From Cheilinus undulatus (lineage: Eukaryota; Chordata; Actinopteri; Labriformes; Labridae), in the NCBI RefSeq assembly GCF_018320785.1, contig NC_054868.1, positions 44,275,874-44,339,873 of the forward strand: 64,000 nucleotides of DNA, written 5' to 3'. Positions 25,085 through 36,510 of this stretch are shown here, piece after piece. The position numbers and the translations under genes are program-made. Numbering within the stretch: the stretch's first letter is position 1; the number at the start of each line of letters is the position of its first letter. A model generated the notes under the pieces. The model was given only the letters and a program-made list of their open reading frames with translations. It was not told where the DNA came from and did not search any database.

Positions 25085-25215
25085 AGCAGTAGGGGTGCTG
25101 GGGTGGCCTTAGTTTGAATCTGGCTTTTGGCTTCTTCCCTGCATGTCATACCCTCCTCTCTCCCAAATTTCCATCTCTATCCACTGTACTGTCTCTAAAT
25201 AAAGGCATAGAAAGC
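25085..25215 (+). repeat. SINE copy, tail family of the 20.76 kb element
   Basis: It contains TTCCATCTCTATCCACTGTA, CTGTCTCTAAATAAAGGC and ATAGAAAGCC, closely matching the tail of the SINE at 20760. The box B position reads TTTGAATCTGGC. The head is degraded and no target duplication is obvious. Confidence 0.6.
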
Positions 25216-26006
25216 CGCAGATTTCAGGCTGCCTTTGTAAATAGTATGACATAAAGCGCCTATGGTGGAACTGTGGCGTTTTTGTACTGATGAGTCTTTG
25301 ACAGCTCTGAGCTGCATAGTTTTGCCCCCAAGTTAACAAAAGTCAGAGCATAACATTTCAAACCCATAAGGGTATTATTAATCTCCACTTTCTAAAACAA
25401 GCTATAAAGCTCTGTTGAGTGAGGAGAGTGAAAGAATATATCCCTGTCTGACTCTCCTAATTCCTTGTCATCTCCCTTTTTTATTGTTCTTCACATGTCT
25501 ACACAAGCTGCAGAGAAAGACAGGAACTGGGCACAGGAGAGAAACGTTAGGCCATGTCACGCTGCTTCACTCACATGCTGTCAGGATACTACAATGAAAT
25601 CAAGCTGATTTAATTTCTGATGCAGGCTCACGTTGCATGTAGTTAAGTATTTCCCTCCTAAATGTGAAGGAAGTACAAAGTAGCATGGTGAAAATATACA
25701 GTGTTCTTTCAGCTGGTTAAACGCTTGAAAATACCACTGATGTTTCATTCTGTCAAAGAATAAATCTGGTATCATGACGCCTCAGTTTCTTCACACCATA
25801 ATTTCCACTTTTTTTATTATGGCCATTTTTCTTGTTGCTTGATCATCATTTGAAAGAGGAACAGGGGTTTTAGTCACATTTCCTGTTTCTTTCAGCTGCA
25901 TCTGAAAAGCAGGAAACGCCTCCTTCCGGCATAGACATCCACCATGGAGCTAAGATAACCTCTTCCTCTCTTCTTCACCAATCACCGCTCTGGACCTGGT
26001 GTAACC

Positions 26007-29000
26007 ATGGGAACATGGCGTGGTCTACGAGTGGCGTTCATTCTGGGGTCTTTGTTTATGATCCTGCTGATCATCGTGTACTGGGACGACGTCGGAGGCT
26101 TCAACCTCTACCCGCTTCAGGACCCCAAACACGAATCACTGCATTCTGACTCTTACCCTCAGGCCACTTCAGGCCCGCCACGCTCTGTGCCCACCAGCAG
26201 AGCACACGCCAGTTCTTCAGTTATCGTCCACACTACTGCCCCCAGTACAACACTGGTTCCTGAGGAGAAAGGAGGAGAAGCTAAGGAACAAACAAAGGAT
26301 AAGGGAAAGGAAACACAAGAACAAAGGAAGGAGGAAACAAGGGAAGATGAGGAGAAGGAGAGGAGTCGCACCGCTGTGGAGGAAAGGGAACAGGAGGCGA
26401 GGAAGCAGAGGATTATGGATGTGTGCTCAGGGAAGGATGCGATGGATTTCCCTGGAAGGACTCGAGCATTTGAGCAGATCCCAAACAGAGAACTGGATCA
26501 CCTTATAGTAGACGACACTCACCAGATTATCTACTGCTACGTTCCCAAGGTACAGCTGTCCTTATCTATGTGTCTGTATTTATATGAAACAGTCTTATCA
26601 CGTAGGTGATGAACGTAGACTTTAATGGAGCCATAAAGTGTTTTTCAAACTCTTAAGGCATTAAACCAGCTTTCATTTTAGAGGTCAATAAGGAGAACTC
26701 CACAAGTTTAAAAATTCTGATTGTACAAGAGTTAATGAAGAAATGAGCACATTTCTAATTAATTTATTGTCTCTTAAAACAAGAATCTGTGGTTTTAATG
26801 TCTAGTTTCCAGTCCTCTTTTGTATTCAGTCCATTCATCTTGTAAACCATGATCCAATTTGTAATAATACTGTAATGAAGCTTGATAAAGCTTGTTTTTA
26901 TTACTTCTCACAATCCACATTACAATCAGGAGCTTTACATAACACTGATTCAATGAAGCAATGAAGCAATTTTAAGTGAAATTGTTGTTAAAAGTTGGGC
27001 ACTCTGTGTGATTAATGATAGATTAATTGCGAGTGTAACTTCTGGACATGTAATATGAAAGTTTCTACTGATATATCAGCTTTACAATCGGTAGTATAAA
27101 TTTTATCTATAAATTGTATTAAATTATATATATTATCATATATCAGGCCTGTATATCAGCAAAATGTACAAGTGTACCATCAGGTATAGGTAGCTACCTA
27201 GGGCACATCCCACTCAATGAGAGCTAAATATTTCTCCTTGCGCCTCTCTTTGCATTGGAGATGCCTGATGTCCTTTTACAAAATGAGTTCAGTCAGAAGT
27301 AGGACCACAAGTAGAAACTCTTATTAATTGTGGCTATCAGGTTTAATTTTGACAGCTATTTTTGATTTTAGTCCCAGTCTTGGTCTTTCGATGAAATGCC
27401 TTTTAGTTTTAGTCACATTTTAGTCATTTCTACCTTTTTTAGTGTTGGTCTAGTTTTAGTCATCAAAAACTCAAAAACATTTTAGTCTAGTTTAGTCCAT
27501 AAAAAGTCCTCACATTTTAGTCTTTACTTTTTGTTCAAGCATTTATTCTCTGGCTCGAGTCTGGTACCAAGTCATGGTACTGTGTTCTATGCACCCTGTT
27601 AAACCTGGGGTCCCTGCTTTCTACAGCTGAGAGACAGAAGAGATACAGACGCATTGTATATTGACAGATTTACCCACAGTGGAGAAATATTTTGTATTTT
27701 GAATGTGTGACGAAAACTAAATTACATTTTAGTCTAGTAGGTGAAAACTAAACTTACTTTTTGTCAGTTTTAGTCATCACAGATCTATTTTTGGCAGGTT
27801 TTAGTTTAGTTTTCTCATGGCAATAAAAGACTGTCAATGAACATTTTTAGTCAGAGTTTAGGCGATGAAATTAATACTGGTGGCTGTAAATATTTCTTTA
27901 TCAGCAGTTATTTAGGGTCACATATTATGCAAAATACACTTTATCAGGCTTTTCTAGCCTATATGGGCCCCTGGCCTGTCCACAATCCCCCCAAGAATCA
28001 GAAAAATCTTTGTTTTCTCTGTACGTGTGTATATGTAGGTCTTGGCTGATACCATATTTTAGAGCGGTTTGATGTTTTCCAGGTGAAAGTTTGTCTTATT
28101 GTGAAGGTTTTACCTGTAACACGTAACATGCCTCCTCTGTATCAGTTCATCTTTCCATCCATTGTTTACAGCGCTGAAGAATACAGCTTGTCAAAATGCA
28201 TTCATTGTGTCTGACATACCGCCTTACCCAGAATTTAAGAATGAAAGAGGACGTTATAGAATGCTGACCTGTCAGTTTTCTGCAGAGGCTACTGTGTGTC
28301 AAGGTCCGTCTCCCACCTCTGGCCATTTCCCCAATGTCTTCCCTCGCTCTCTCATGTCTGTTTGCAACTCCATCCACCATCCTGAGCATCCCTATAGTCT
28401 GATATGGAGCAGTAGTTCATTGTATGTGGAAATGAAGCAAGAAAATATAAACATCTTCCTCTCAAAGTTCTCTTTTGACTCTCTTGATTACTCTCCCCTG
28501 TTCAGGTAGCATGCACCAACTGGAAGAGAGTGATGGTGGTTCTGTCCCAGTCTCTGATCTCACCGTCTTCAGGAAAACCTTACACTGACCCAGAGGCTGT
28601 CCCTCCTGACCTCGTACACAACTCCTCTCTCCACCTCACTTTTGCCAAGTATGACACCATGCACACAGAAACACAAAAATGTGAAACATTTTCAGGGGTA
28701 ATTAAAGAACTATCATCGTACACTACTATTGTAGTACCATTACCATACTAGTATTACTAGTGTTGATAATGTTAACCATTAGAATAATAAATGTTAGTCA
28801 GTGTTGTAACACCTTAATATTTGTAGTAATCTGCGTTTGAACAGCTATATGTGAGCTAATGTAGTTGATGATCAAAAAAATTGGTGGACACGTCAGAAGG
28901 CTTGTTGGTGGTTTTAATCTGCGCTGTGGCTCCTTTCCTGCTATGTCATTCCCAACTCTATCTCCAGTTTCTGACGTTTTAGTTTTTAAATTTGGGTCAC

Positions 29001-32000
29001 GACTTCTCACAAGGAGGTGGTGTCCTGCTGCCCAACCATTTGAGAACCACTGATCTAAACACAAACAAGCACGAAATGTGTGGTCAGTCATTTTGTAAAG
29101 AAAAAAAGTGGCTAGAGAAAAGGGATGGCTCTTAGGGCAGTTTTTAAGGTATCAAAGGAAGAAGAAAAAAAATTAAATGTTAGCTTTAAACTGTGTCAAA
29201 GGGTATCTGGTGGCATATTTCAATGCCATAAATGGTTCATGTTCAGTGTGAAATTCTGCTTTCTTAATAATACATGCACTTGTATTCGATTATATGGCAT
29301 TTTGACTAAAATTTTCAGCCATGCAAGAATTGCATCTCTCAATGAAGTTATTGAGCAGTGTTTAGGGACTAAACAGCATACCAAGGAAGCCTGGGAATGT
29401 AGCATATTACATTTTTAAAGATAACAAACCCAAATCACACCAAATTCCTGCACAAAGGAGCCAACTCCCACCATAAAACTTTTACCAATTCACTAAACAG
29501 ATCTCCCAAGCAAGTCAGCATGGAAACCAAGGAGTGTGAAGAATGCATCTCGTTGAGTCCAAACAAACCAGACAGCCTCATGACCACAGTGACAACAAAG
29601 AAAACAGCCAGTAAATCAGGAGGTCGAGGCAGAAGAGAAGGACATCTGCACAATTTTAGTGAAAGCATGGCTGTCTTTACTTACAAATAATCTATTTCAA
29701 AAATTTAAATGTAAGAATTTTAGAAATAAAAGAGAAGAACCCATTGATTATTTCATTTAAACAAGGCTAATAGGCTGATTCCTGTGGCTATCTGTTTCTT
29801 TTGTCTCTGCTCCTTTTAAAATGGGCTGAACTGACTGTAATGAGTCACAAGTTTCCCTATTTTAAGACTAATATTCATTACAAACTGCAGGAACTCTCCT
29901 TGTGGTTCAGGAGTTATTTACTGGGTTGACTCTTGGAAGAAGAGAGTGGAAACGACAGGCGGGGCTCTGGATCTGCAGCACAGACAGACCTTTCTCTACC
30001 CCTCGGGAGCTGTCTGTGTTTGCTCGTATGTTTTTGTATTTACACCGACAAATCCTTTACCCTTTAAGGGCTTCTTTGACTGTATGTAATGTGTTTAGTA
30101 TCCTTTGACACAACACAATCACAGCAGCTGGGTTTGAGCAAATTTTAACATACTTAAGATCTGCCTTCCTGGTGCTCTTTATGGTATATTTTACAGGTTT
30201 TGGCGCCATTATGGTTCTCTATCCCGCCACCTGATGGCACTCAAGCTCCAGCACTACACCAAGTTTCTGTTTGTACGAGACCCTTTTGTTCGTCTCATAT
30301 CAGCCTTCAGGAACAAGTTTGGAAGGTGGGTATGAAATAAATGCGTCAATACACAGAGAGTCGGTGTTTAACTTTCAGAGTGTGTGTTTGTAAATGTGGA
30401 AAATGTGCTTCACTTAAAAGCAGCCTTCTTGAATAATCATGGCATGCATATTCCTGTGTTTTCAGGCCAAATGAAGACTTCTACAGGCAGTTTGGCTCGG
30501 TCATGCTGAGTCGTTATGGTAATATGTCTGGTAGTCTGCCAGAGACAGCAGCTGAGGCGTTTGCAGCAGGAATCAAACCCACATTTCAGCAATTTATCAC
30601 ATACTTGCTGGATCCAGAGACGGAGAAGGAGAGTATCTTCAACGAACACTGGCGGCAGGTATGCCACTTCCACAGCTGTATGCCCTCAAACATAACCTTA
30701 AAACTTTATGATCTTACTGTGGAGTTGATCAGTATGAGAATGCTTCCCCCTTCTGTTGGAAAAACGTAAGTCCAGCATTATTTCTATGTAATAGAATAAA
30801 CAGAAAATTATTTCTTTGTCTGCTTCTTGCATGCCAAAGGCAGAAGGTAATCTTTGACTAGTGTGTGTAAAAACATGTCAACCAACCAACTCAAGGTCCA
30901 AAAAACATCAGACACAGTTAAAAAAACAACATTTGAGTCATAAAAATAAAGCTACATTTAAGAAGGGCTCTTGATTTGCCTCCTTTAAGGTACAATAAGT
31001 TTAATTTTTGCACCAAAATATCTACATTTATTTTCTTAAATTTCTACTCCTGTGTTGTATTTCTTATTTTAGTTATGTGCTTATTACTTTGGATATTTCA
31101 CCAGTTTTCAAAGCAAAAAAAATATAGTTTTTATAGTTGTAACCAGGGCTGGAAAATTAATCAAATATAAGATTAAATTGCAATATGACGTGCTGCAATT
31201 ATGTTGCAGACATTGCAAAATTTCTTTAACCTTAAACGTGTCAAACTACCAGTTTAATGCATTTTTTTTGCAGCAGAAATGTTATAATTTATACATTATG
31301 CAAACAGTGAAGAGTCTTTTTTTTTTTTTAGAATAGTTTACAACTAAACAACTTTTCTTGTTTCTGTATGTTTTTCTTAATCAGAACAAGAATGACATAA
31401 AACTTATCACCCTGTTCAATATAGCATTTGATATCAAATTTATAATATGAGCCAAAATAATCCTGATTAGATATATATTTTCAAATGGGTCATCCATAGT
31501 TTAATTTATCTAATATTGTGCTGGTTATTATATAGAATTTTTTTTTGCTTGGGTCTGTTGAAAAACAAATAAATCACAATATTGGGAAAAAATGCAATTA
31601 AATTATTTATGCAAATCATTAAGACCTGGTTGTAACTGTCTGTGTCTTGTGCTATGATAGAGCCTCTGTGACAGACAGAGGTGGGGAAATGCTGGATTTT
31701 TGGTCAAAGACTGTGACACAAGGAAGTAAGATGCGCTACTGGAAGCTGTCATTCTGTTGATTTATCTCATTCCTGTTTTGTTCTTGTTAGAACCATTAGC
31801 TAATCCTTCTGTACCCCAGGCTCCCCTATAAATATGTAACTCCATTCCCAGAATCCCGAAAGGATCCTTAGAAATGCCACTTTTAACAGCTTTTCTTCCT
31901 CATTATTTGAAATTCATCCATGAAACAAAAACACATTGAATGCAGTTTCTGTGGAAAAGACTGCTTAATTCAAAAGCTGTAATAAGCAATGGAGGCTGAC

Positions 32001-33703
32001 AGAGCTGAGCGGTGTTTCTCTGCCTTCAAATATTTGAAGTTGTTTACAATTAGAGCTCCCTGGTGACTGAATTTACATAGGGGCTTTAGGTCAGTGTTTG
32101 GTGTAATGAAATTTCCACGCACAAGTGGATTACTTGAAAACACTTGGGCACAGATTGACTGTGTCAGTAAACAAAGTACTGTGCTGATTTTCTTGTTGAA
32201 ATCTGTACAAAAGGAAATGTAAAGCACCTAGCATTTTGTGGATGACAGTGTTTAAATTTGCATGTACTGTTAGCGCTCTAAAGGTTTAAAGGTAGAAAAG
32301 GTTATTTTTGCATGCTTTCAAGCAGTGTTTCCCAACTTTTTTACTTTTAGCCCTTCCTGTATTACCTACGTAAAGCTGATCCCCCCCATGATATTAATCT
32401 AATGGCTCTTGTACATCAGGGTTTTCTGATGGATTTATCATTTTCTCTTTAACTGTGTAGCAAGACAAGCCAGCTTAATTTGCTCGTAAAACACTGTGGA
32501 AATCTTTGCATGCAATGTCCAGTGCAGACAATAACCTTCTTTTAAATTTTACCCAAAATTTCAGAATTTGCACTGGAATTTTACTTTACAAATTTCTGTC
32601 ATGGTCAGTTCACACAGGATTAAGAACACAGACTTCCTCCATAATTCTTGATAATTACCAGAGGTCTCCATGTAAAAACAGAGTCCCTTGCAAATATTGT
32701 TTAATTACCGTTAATTGTTTCCTCAGAGCTGGAGCTGATATTTCAGATTGTCCTTGAATCAGTCATAAACTCAGACAAAATAATTGAATTAGAAAAAAAA
32801 ACATAATACAGTTTTGATTTAGAGCCATGCTGATGCTTAAGATTGTCCCAATCAATTACACTTCATGTGTCACAATTTAATACTATAAATATGTACTATA
32901 TGTGTCTACATGTACTGAGGTTTTCCCATGAAATAAGCTAAAAAAAATGTCACGGTTAGTTTTATCAGAGCCTTCCTGACTTTGTTTTTTTAATTTAATC
33001 TTGTTGGAAGCAGCTGCTGTGGGACCACTACATCAATCAATACTGCACTCAAAAATATTGAACCATTCCAGGCTGCATGCTGTGAGTTTTCAGCATGTAA
33101 ATGTATTCATGTGGAGCCCTAAATTTACCTGGCAGGATGTATCTTATACAAAAGTATCTTATTAATTTTTGTTTTATTTGTGCTTTCCTCCTCTTCTTTT
33201 GTTTATGTTCTTTTGGGAAATGCATTGAAACTAGCCATGTTTGAAAGAACAAACCAGGAACATAGCTGTGTGACCTCTTTGTCATGGTGTCGATATTAAA
33301 TATGCACACACAAAGGAGAGTGGTGCCACACAGATACGGGACAGTGGTACATCTAATAAAAAAGTCTCTCGCCTTAGCATAAATTGATGCATTTTTGAAA
33401 TTGTAAGTCCAGCTGTTCTGCGTTTTTCAGGTGTATCGTCTGTGCCATCCATGCCAGGTGAAGTACGACTTCATTGGACGACTGGAAACCCTGGAATCAG
33501 ACGCAGAGAACCTGCTAAAACTCCTGGAGGTGGATCATCTACTACACTTCCCGTCAGGAGCTCGAAATCGCACTGCAGCCAGCTGGGAGAGAGACTGGTT
33601 TAAACAGATCCCTTCGTCAATGAGAAGAGAACTTTACAAACTGTATGAACCAGACTTTGAGCTGTTTGGATATCCTAAACCCGACAGCGTGCTCCACCGG
33701 TAG
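26007..33703 (+). CDS. chst12: Carbohydrate (chondroitin 4) sulfotransferase 12
   Basis: Golgi type II membrane enzyme that moves sulfate from PAPS to position 4 of GalNAc in chondroitin and dermatan chains. Coding exons: 26007-26549, 28506-28648, 30197-30325, 30466-30658, 33431-33703 (TAG 33701-33703). Joined, they are in frame and give 426 residues (human CHST12 is 414). A short cytosolic tail leads to a signal anchor (residues ~8-26, FILGSLFMILLIIVYWDD). Next comes a long stem with an unusual Glu/Lys/Arg-rich stretch (~83-140), then the sulfotransferase domain from ~155. The 5'-phosphosulfate loop is KVACTNWKRVM (~181) and the 3'-phosphate loop is VRDPFVRLISAFRNKF (~255). Late conserved blocks are NEHWRQ, VYRLCHPCQ and LYKLYEPDFELFGYPKP. 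N-glycosylation sequons include NSS, NMS and NRT. The anchor and C-terminus fit CHST12 better than CHST11 or CHST13. Its position beside eif3b matches human synteny. Human CHST12 has an undivided coding region, so the four introns here are notable. Confidence 0.9.
27370..28110. repeat. Interspersed repeats in chst12 intron 1 (coding)
   Basis: 27370-27845 is packed with TTTTAGTC motifs on the plus strand, such as TTTTAGTTTTAGTCACATTT, a recognisable teleost repeat of unclear class. 27905-28110 is the same family as the right half of 12990-13435, inverted: CACATATTATGCAAAATACA and GGGCCCCTGGCCTGTCCACA. Confidence 0.55.
28290..28390 (+). repeat. SINE fragment
   Basis: CTTCCCTCGCTCTCTCATGT followed by TTTGCAACTCCATCCACCAT matches the CT-rich body of the 20.76 kb SINE family. 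Head and A-rich tail are missing. It ends about 115 bases before the exon at 28506. Confidence 0.45.
28649..30196 (+). other. chst12: chst12 intron with old repeats
   Basis: Intron between exons 28506-28648 and 30197-30325. 28880-29060 carries a hAT-like right end (CCCAACCATTTGAGAACCAC TGATC) and CT-rich SINE-like sequence. Open frames at 29125-29418 and 29435-29668 are composed of repeat or random sequence and match nothing that I know. Confidence 0.5.
30659..33430 (+). other. chst12: Last chst12 intron (about 2.8 kb)
   Basis: Apart from the hAT element at 31144-31628, it holds a short piece at 32326-32390 (AGTGTTTCCCAACTTTTTTA) that looks like the end of another hAT-type repeat. No other exon was found on either strand. 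The donor is GTATGC at 30659 and the acceptor TTTTTCAG at 33430. Confidence 0.55.
31144..31628. mobile_element. Non-autonomous hAT-type element with perfect 8-bp duplication
   Basis: GTTGTAAC occurs immediately on both sides (31136-31143 and 31629-31636). The ends CAGGGCTGGAAAATTAATC and, inverted, CAGGTCTTAATGATTTGC share the CAGG start of hAT elements. The 485-bp interior is AT-rich and non-coding. It lies in the large chst12 intron before the last exon. Confidence 0.75.
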
Positions 33704-34045
33704 CTGCCAAAGGCCGAGGCGCTGCACCGTGTGTAGAGCCCACTCCTCACCTACCTGTGCACAGCCAGAGTATGCCTTTGAAAACCGTCTGTGATGCTGT
33801 TTGTTTCGTTTTTGTGCATACCTCAAATGACAAAAGTGCCTGCCAGTATTATTTATGTTTGTCATCATTACATATCTGAAGCACATCACAACTGCTTATG
33901 GTTCCCCAGTTAGTTTTCCCCATGTCAAAGCACTTTGAATAGTATTTTTAAGAGTCATAGGGAAAAGACTGGGGCGAGCTGTTGGCTCACATTTCTGGAG
34001 GAATGATGTTACAGAGAAATAAAAGGTTTTTGTACATTTTTGACT
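33704..34045 (+). other. chst12: chst12 3'UTR and polyadenylation site
   Basis: The UTR follows the TAG at 33701-33703. A canonical AATAAA lies at 34018-34023, with a T-rich stretch a few bases downstream (GGTTTTTGTACATTTTTG). Cleavage near 34040 gives a compact 3'UTR of about 340 bases. Confidence 0.65.
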
Positions 34046-34109
34046 CTCCTTTCTTTATCATGGTGGTTTAGTTGAAGAGGCATTGCAGTCTTGTTCTACA
34101 CCAATAGCA

Positions 34110-34336
34110 CCATCACAGTGAGACTACAAAGTCACTTAATTACCAGAGAATTGGTGCCATATTACAAGGAATTATACATTATTACTAGGTAAATAATTCT
34201 TTAATATTACTATATTTCTTGGTAAAATGACAACTTATTGCAAGGTAAATACCACCTTATTCTTGAGAAATTAATAGAGAATTACACTTACTACAAAGTT
34301 ACTAGGTAAATAGGGCCCACTAAAATAAAGTGTTAC
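34110..34336. repeat. Non-autonomous repeat downstream of chst12
   Basis: TACTAGGTAAATA occurs twice, within TTACTAGGTAAATAATTCTT and TTACTAGGTAAATAGGGCCC. The block ends ACTAAAATAAAGTGTTACC, the end of a common fish interspersed element. No coding capacity. Confidence 0.5.
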
Positions 34337-35230
34337 CTTTAGCACTTCTACCAAAGCATGCAACATTCTGAGAGAGGTCAAATAAAGGGCCAACAATCTA
34401 CACCAGATACCACAATTACTAAACCAAAGACAAGAAAATGGGATAAGTTATAGATCGCCTTCTGCTTCACCTGTAAAACTTTGTCCCATGATGAGAGCCA
34501 CATCCTTCTTTTTGCCTTAGTCTAGTGTAGGAAAGGTTTTCCTCAATCCACTCGGAATACAGATAGAAGCTGGACATCGAAAACAAGCTAAGAGCGTCTG
34601 TCTCAAGCTCTAAGTTAAACGTTGTAGCTGCTTAACCTGAGTGTCAGTTTATATTGTCCCATAAATTAATTTTGTATAGTCTGACGAATTTACGCATTAA
34701 CAGTCGGCAGTTTTCTGCCAGCATTCATTCCGGCGACAGTGTTGCTTCTGGCCTGGATGATTGATTTAAATTCCTCCTATTTTTGAAGAATGATTGTCTG
34801 TTCCTCCATTGAAAAGAAGCTGCTCTACAGGCTTTCTCCATGTTTGTGATTGGTCAGACGCTGCAAACACCACCCCTTTTACGTGAGCGCGCACTGATCC
34901 AGATTGGAAAACCCTGGCTGCAATTAGCGAGTTGATAACCAGCTTCCTATTACAGCTGATCCGGATTGCAAATGTCTTGATAAGTCAGTCCAGCTAGCGG
35001 TGAGATATCCAGGGCTTTTTAATCCAGCTTCGTCGTACAGGCCTCCGGACTGCTGGATTCCATTGACGCCTCACCTGTAAACAAAACAGGTGTTTGTTTA
35101 CTAGCTAACTCTAACATTAGCTAACGTTTCAGCTAACCATCAGTTATTTTTATTGCTAGTTGTAACTTAAGTATATATTTTATGTACAGTTCATCAAACT
35201 GTTTTCTAGTTTTATCATGGTGTAGTTAGA
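34337..35230. other. Intergenic, no gene seen
   Basis: Neither strand codes convincingly. 34.88-35.05 kb contains repeated AATCCAG/GATCCGGATT motifs that suggest a small mobile element, but I cannot define its ends. Confidence 0.4.
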
Positions 35231-35236
35231 ACTTAC

Positions 35237-35429
35237 CTGATATAAGGCGGGCGCTGCAAACGCAAGCATTTCTGATCGTCTCCTCGGTCCAGTCAACTCC
35301 TCTTGTAGCCTGCAGCCACAGACGCCTCCGGTTGATCTGAAACGGTCGGGATCCCGTCGAAATCCTTTCAAACTTTAATCCACGGCTGGAATAGCGGTTC
35401 TGGCAACCAACCACGCAACAACCGGACAT
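35237..35429 (-). pseudogene. THAP zinc-finger exon, probably decayed
   Basis: On the minus strand an ATG at 35429 opens a 64-codon exon that ends at a consensus donor (ATCAG then GTAAGT). The product begins MSGCCVVGCQNRYSSRGLKF and goes on with RRRLWLQATRGVDWTEETIR. This is the N-terminal half of a THAP DNA-binding domain (C-x(2-4)-C, then the invariant Trp). It ends NACVCSARLISG, where related THAP proteins have CSAHFISG. The His that would complete the C2CH zinc site is therefore Arg. I found no downstream exon. It may be a transposon-derived or lineage-specific THAP gene that has lost function. Being the first exon of an active gene is less likely. Confidence 0.6.
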
Positions 35430-35704
35430 TTTTTTAGCAGCTGTAAACTTAATTTTTAGCACGAACGTTCACTTACACGGTTCAGTGGGTGGAGCAAAGA
35501 GCCACTTCCATTGCTGAAATGTGTGCATATTTCTGATGACTGTAAATGGGTCTATTGCGTTTGAGCGTCACAAAGAGTTAATTCTATCTTTAAACGATTC
35601 GCCACTTCCTGCAGCATGCGAGCATCTGCTGGGGTTTTATGAATTAAAAAAAAAAAAAAAAAAAAATGAAAGATAAATCCCCTCCCAGTTCATAGAAGTT
35701 TTGG

Positions 35705-35960
35705 GCAGACTGATGGCGTCGTGTGCAACGACGCCTGTCGGCGGAGCAAGAGGTTGCAGGTTCGCGCCCCGGCGGAGTGGGGCTCCGGATCCGACCAGAG
35801 CAGGATCGGAAAAGCATGGGATCCGGGGCTTGGGGGGCTGGAGCCGTTCCCGCGACTGAAGCTAACTGGCTTGCCTCGTGCCCTGTGCACGCCATCACAC
35901 TGCCATTTACTTTTGGAAAAAAAACACATTCCATTTGCCAATCAACCCAAAGTGGCCTGG
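35705..35960 (+). repeat. GC-rich SINE-like segment
   Basis: A GC-rich island in AT-rich sequence carries AGGTTGCAGGTTCGCGCCCC, a box-B-like motif with one mismatch, about 45 bases after TGATGGCGTCGTGTGC, a weak box A. This looks like a tRNA-derived head, but the tail is not clear. The open frames across it are by-products of GC content. Confidence 0.4.
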
Positions 35961-36430
35961 CAGCTTGACACTTTTCACCAAACTAGGCTACATTGTCACT
36001 GAGCACACATTCAAGGCCTTTCAACAATCCTATTCAGTCTCATTCTCTTTGGGCTTTTCTCCTCAGTGGCCACTCTCACAACTACCTGAGGACACAGCAT
36101 GGCTATTTTACAATTGTCTCACACGTATGTTCACATTGAATTTCAACACGTCTATGTAGAGCAGTGTTCCTAGAGCATACTCAAGCAAAGAGCCCAATTG
36201 TTGTTGCAATAGCCACAATGTAAGTGATGAAAAGTGGCAATAAAGGCTTGAAGTGTCAATAAAAATAAGTTGAAGGTGGCAAAATGGGCAAAAAAGGGGG
36301 TAAAGGGGCAAAATAGGCATAAAAATGCAATGCTGTGTTTTTTCAAAATGTAAAAAATGGCAAAGCGACATGTATGCAATAGTGACACTGTGTAAGTCAG
36401 CCAGCACTTGGCTCATGTATGCCCATTGCC

Positions 36431-36510
36431 GGGGCGGGTTTCGAACTTGCTACCTTCTGGCTTAGCGGCGAACACGGTAACCACTACGCTATCACTAAGC
36501 CGAGATTCTA
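36431..36510 (-). repeat. tRNA-like SINE head (minus strand)
   Basis: On the minus strand TAGCGTAGTGG matches box A (TRGYNNANNNG) and GTTCGAAAC matches box B (GWTCRANNC), both exactly, with tRNA-like spacing. The ends do not pair into a full acceptor stem, so this is a SINE promoter rather than a tRNA gene. The 3' body probably runs down to about 36.2 kb, where TTTTGCCCATTTTGCC-type motifs repeat. Confidence 0.6.

Larger units (their letters stand above)
17996..25895 (+). other. chst12: Proposed 5'UTR intron of chst12 (about 7.9 kb)
   Basis: This stretch holds no host exon that I can support. It is filled by the repeats listed separately: hairpin at 18.78 kb, LINE tail 18.95 kb, SINEs at 19.4, 20.76 and 25.1 kb, hAT composite 19.7-21.07 kb, and an inverted-repeat element at 24.1 kb. 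The pieces between them (21.1-22.4, 22.7-24.1, 24.5-25.08, 25.2-25.9 kb) show only chance open frames. Confidence 0.45.
17978..25934 (+). other. Possible 18-codon upstream ORF across the chst12 5'UTR splice
   Basis: If 17995 is spliced to 25896, the ATG at 17978 reads six codons in the first exon (MELICR) and twelve in the second (LHLKSRKRLLPA), then TAG at 25932-25934. A second mini-frame starts at 25944 (CCATGG context) and stops after four codons. Both end before the chst12 ATG at 26007. The reading depends wholly on the inferred splice. Confidence 0.35.

Noticed and set aside
26159..26371. 70-codon minus-strand open frame
   Set aside because: Antisense of the charged stem in the first chst12 exon, a by-product of its biased codons.
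35644..36002. Overlapping open frames on both strands with Pro/Gly/Arg-rich products
   Set aside because: They coincide with a GC-rich SINE-like block inside the TTAA-flanked element. High GC alone keeps several frames open.
36431..36510. Possible tRNA gene on the minus strand
   Set aside because: Box A and box B are exact, but the acceptor ends do not pair and no proper anticodon arm forms. A SINE head fits better.
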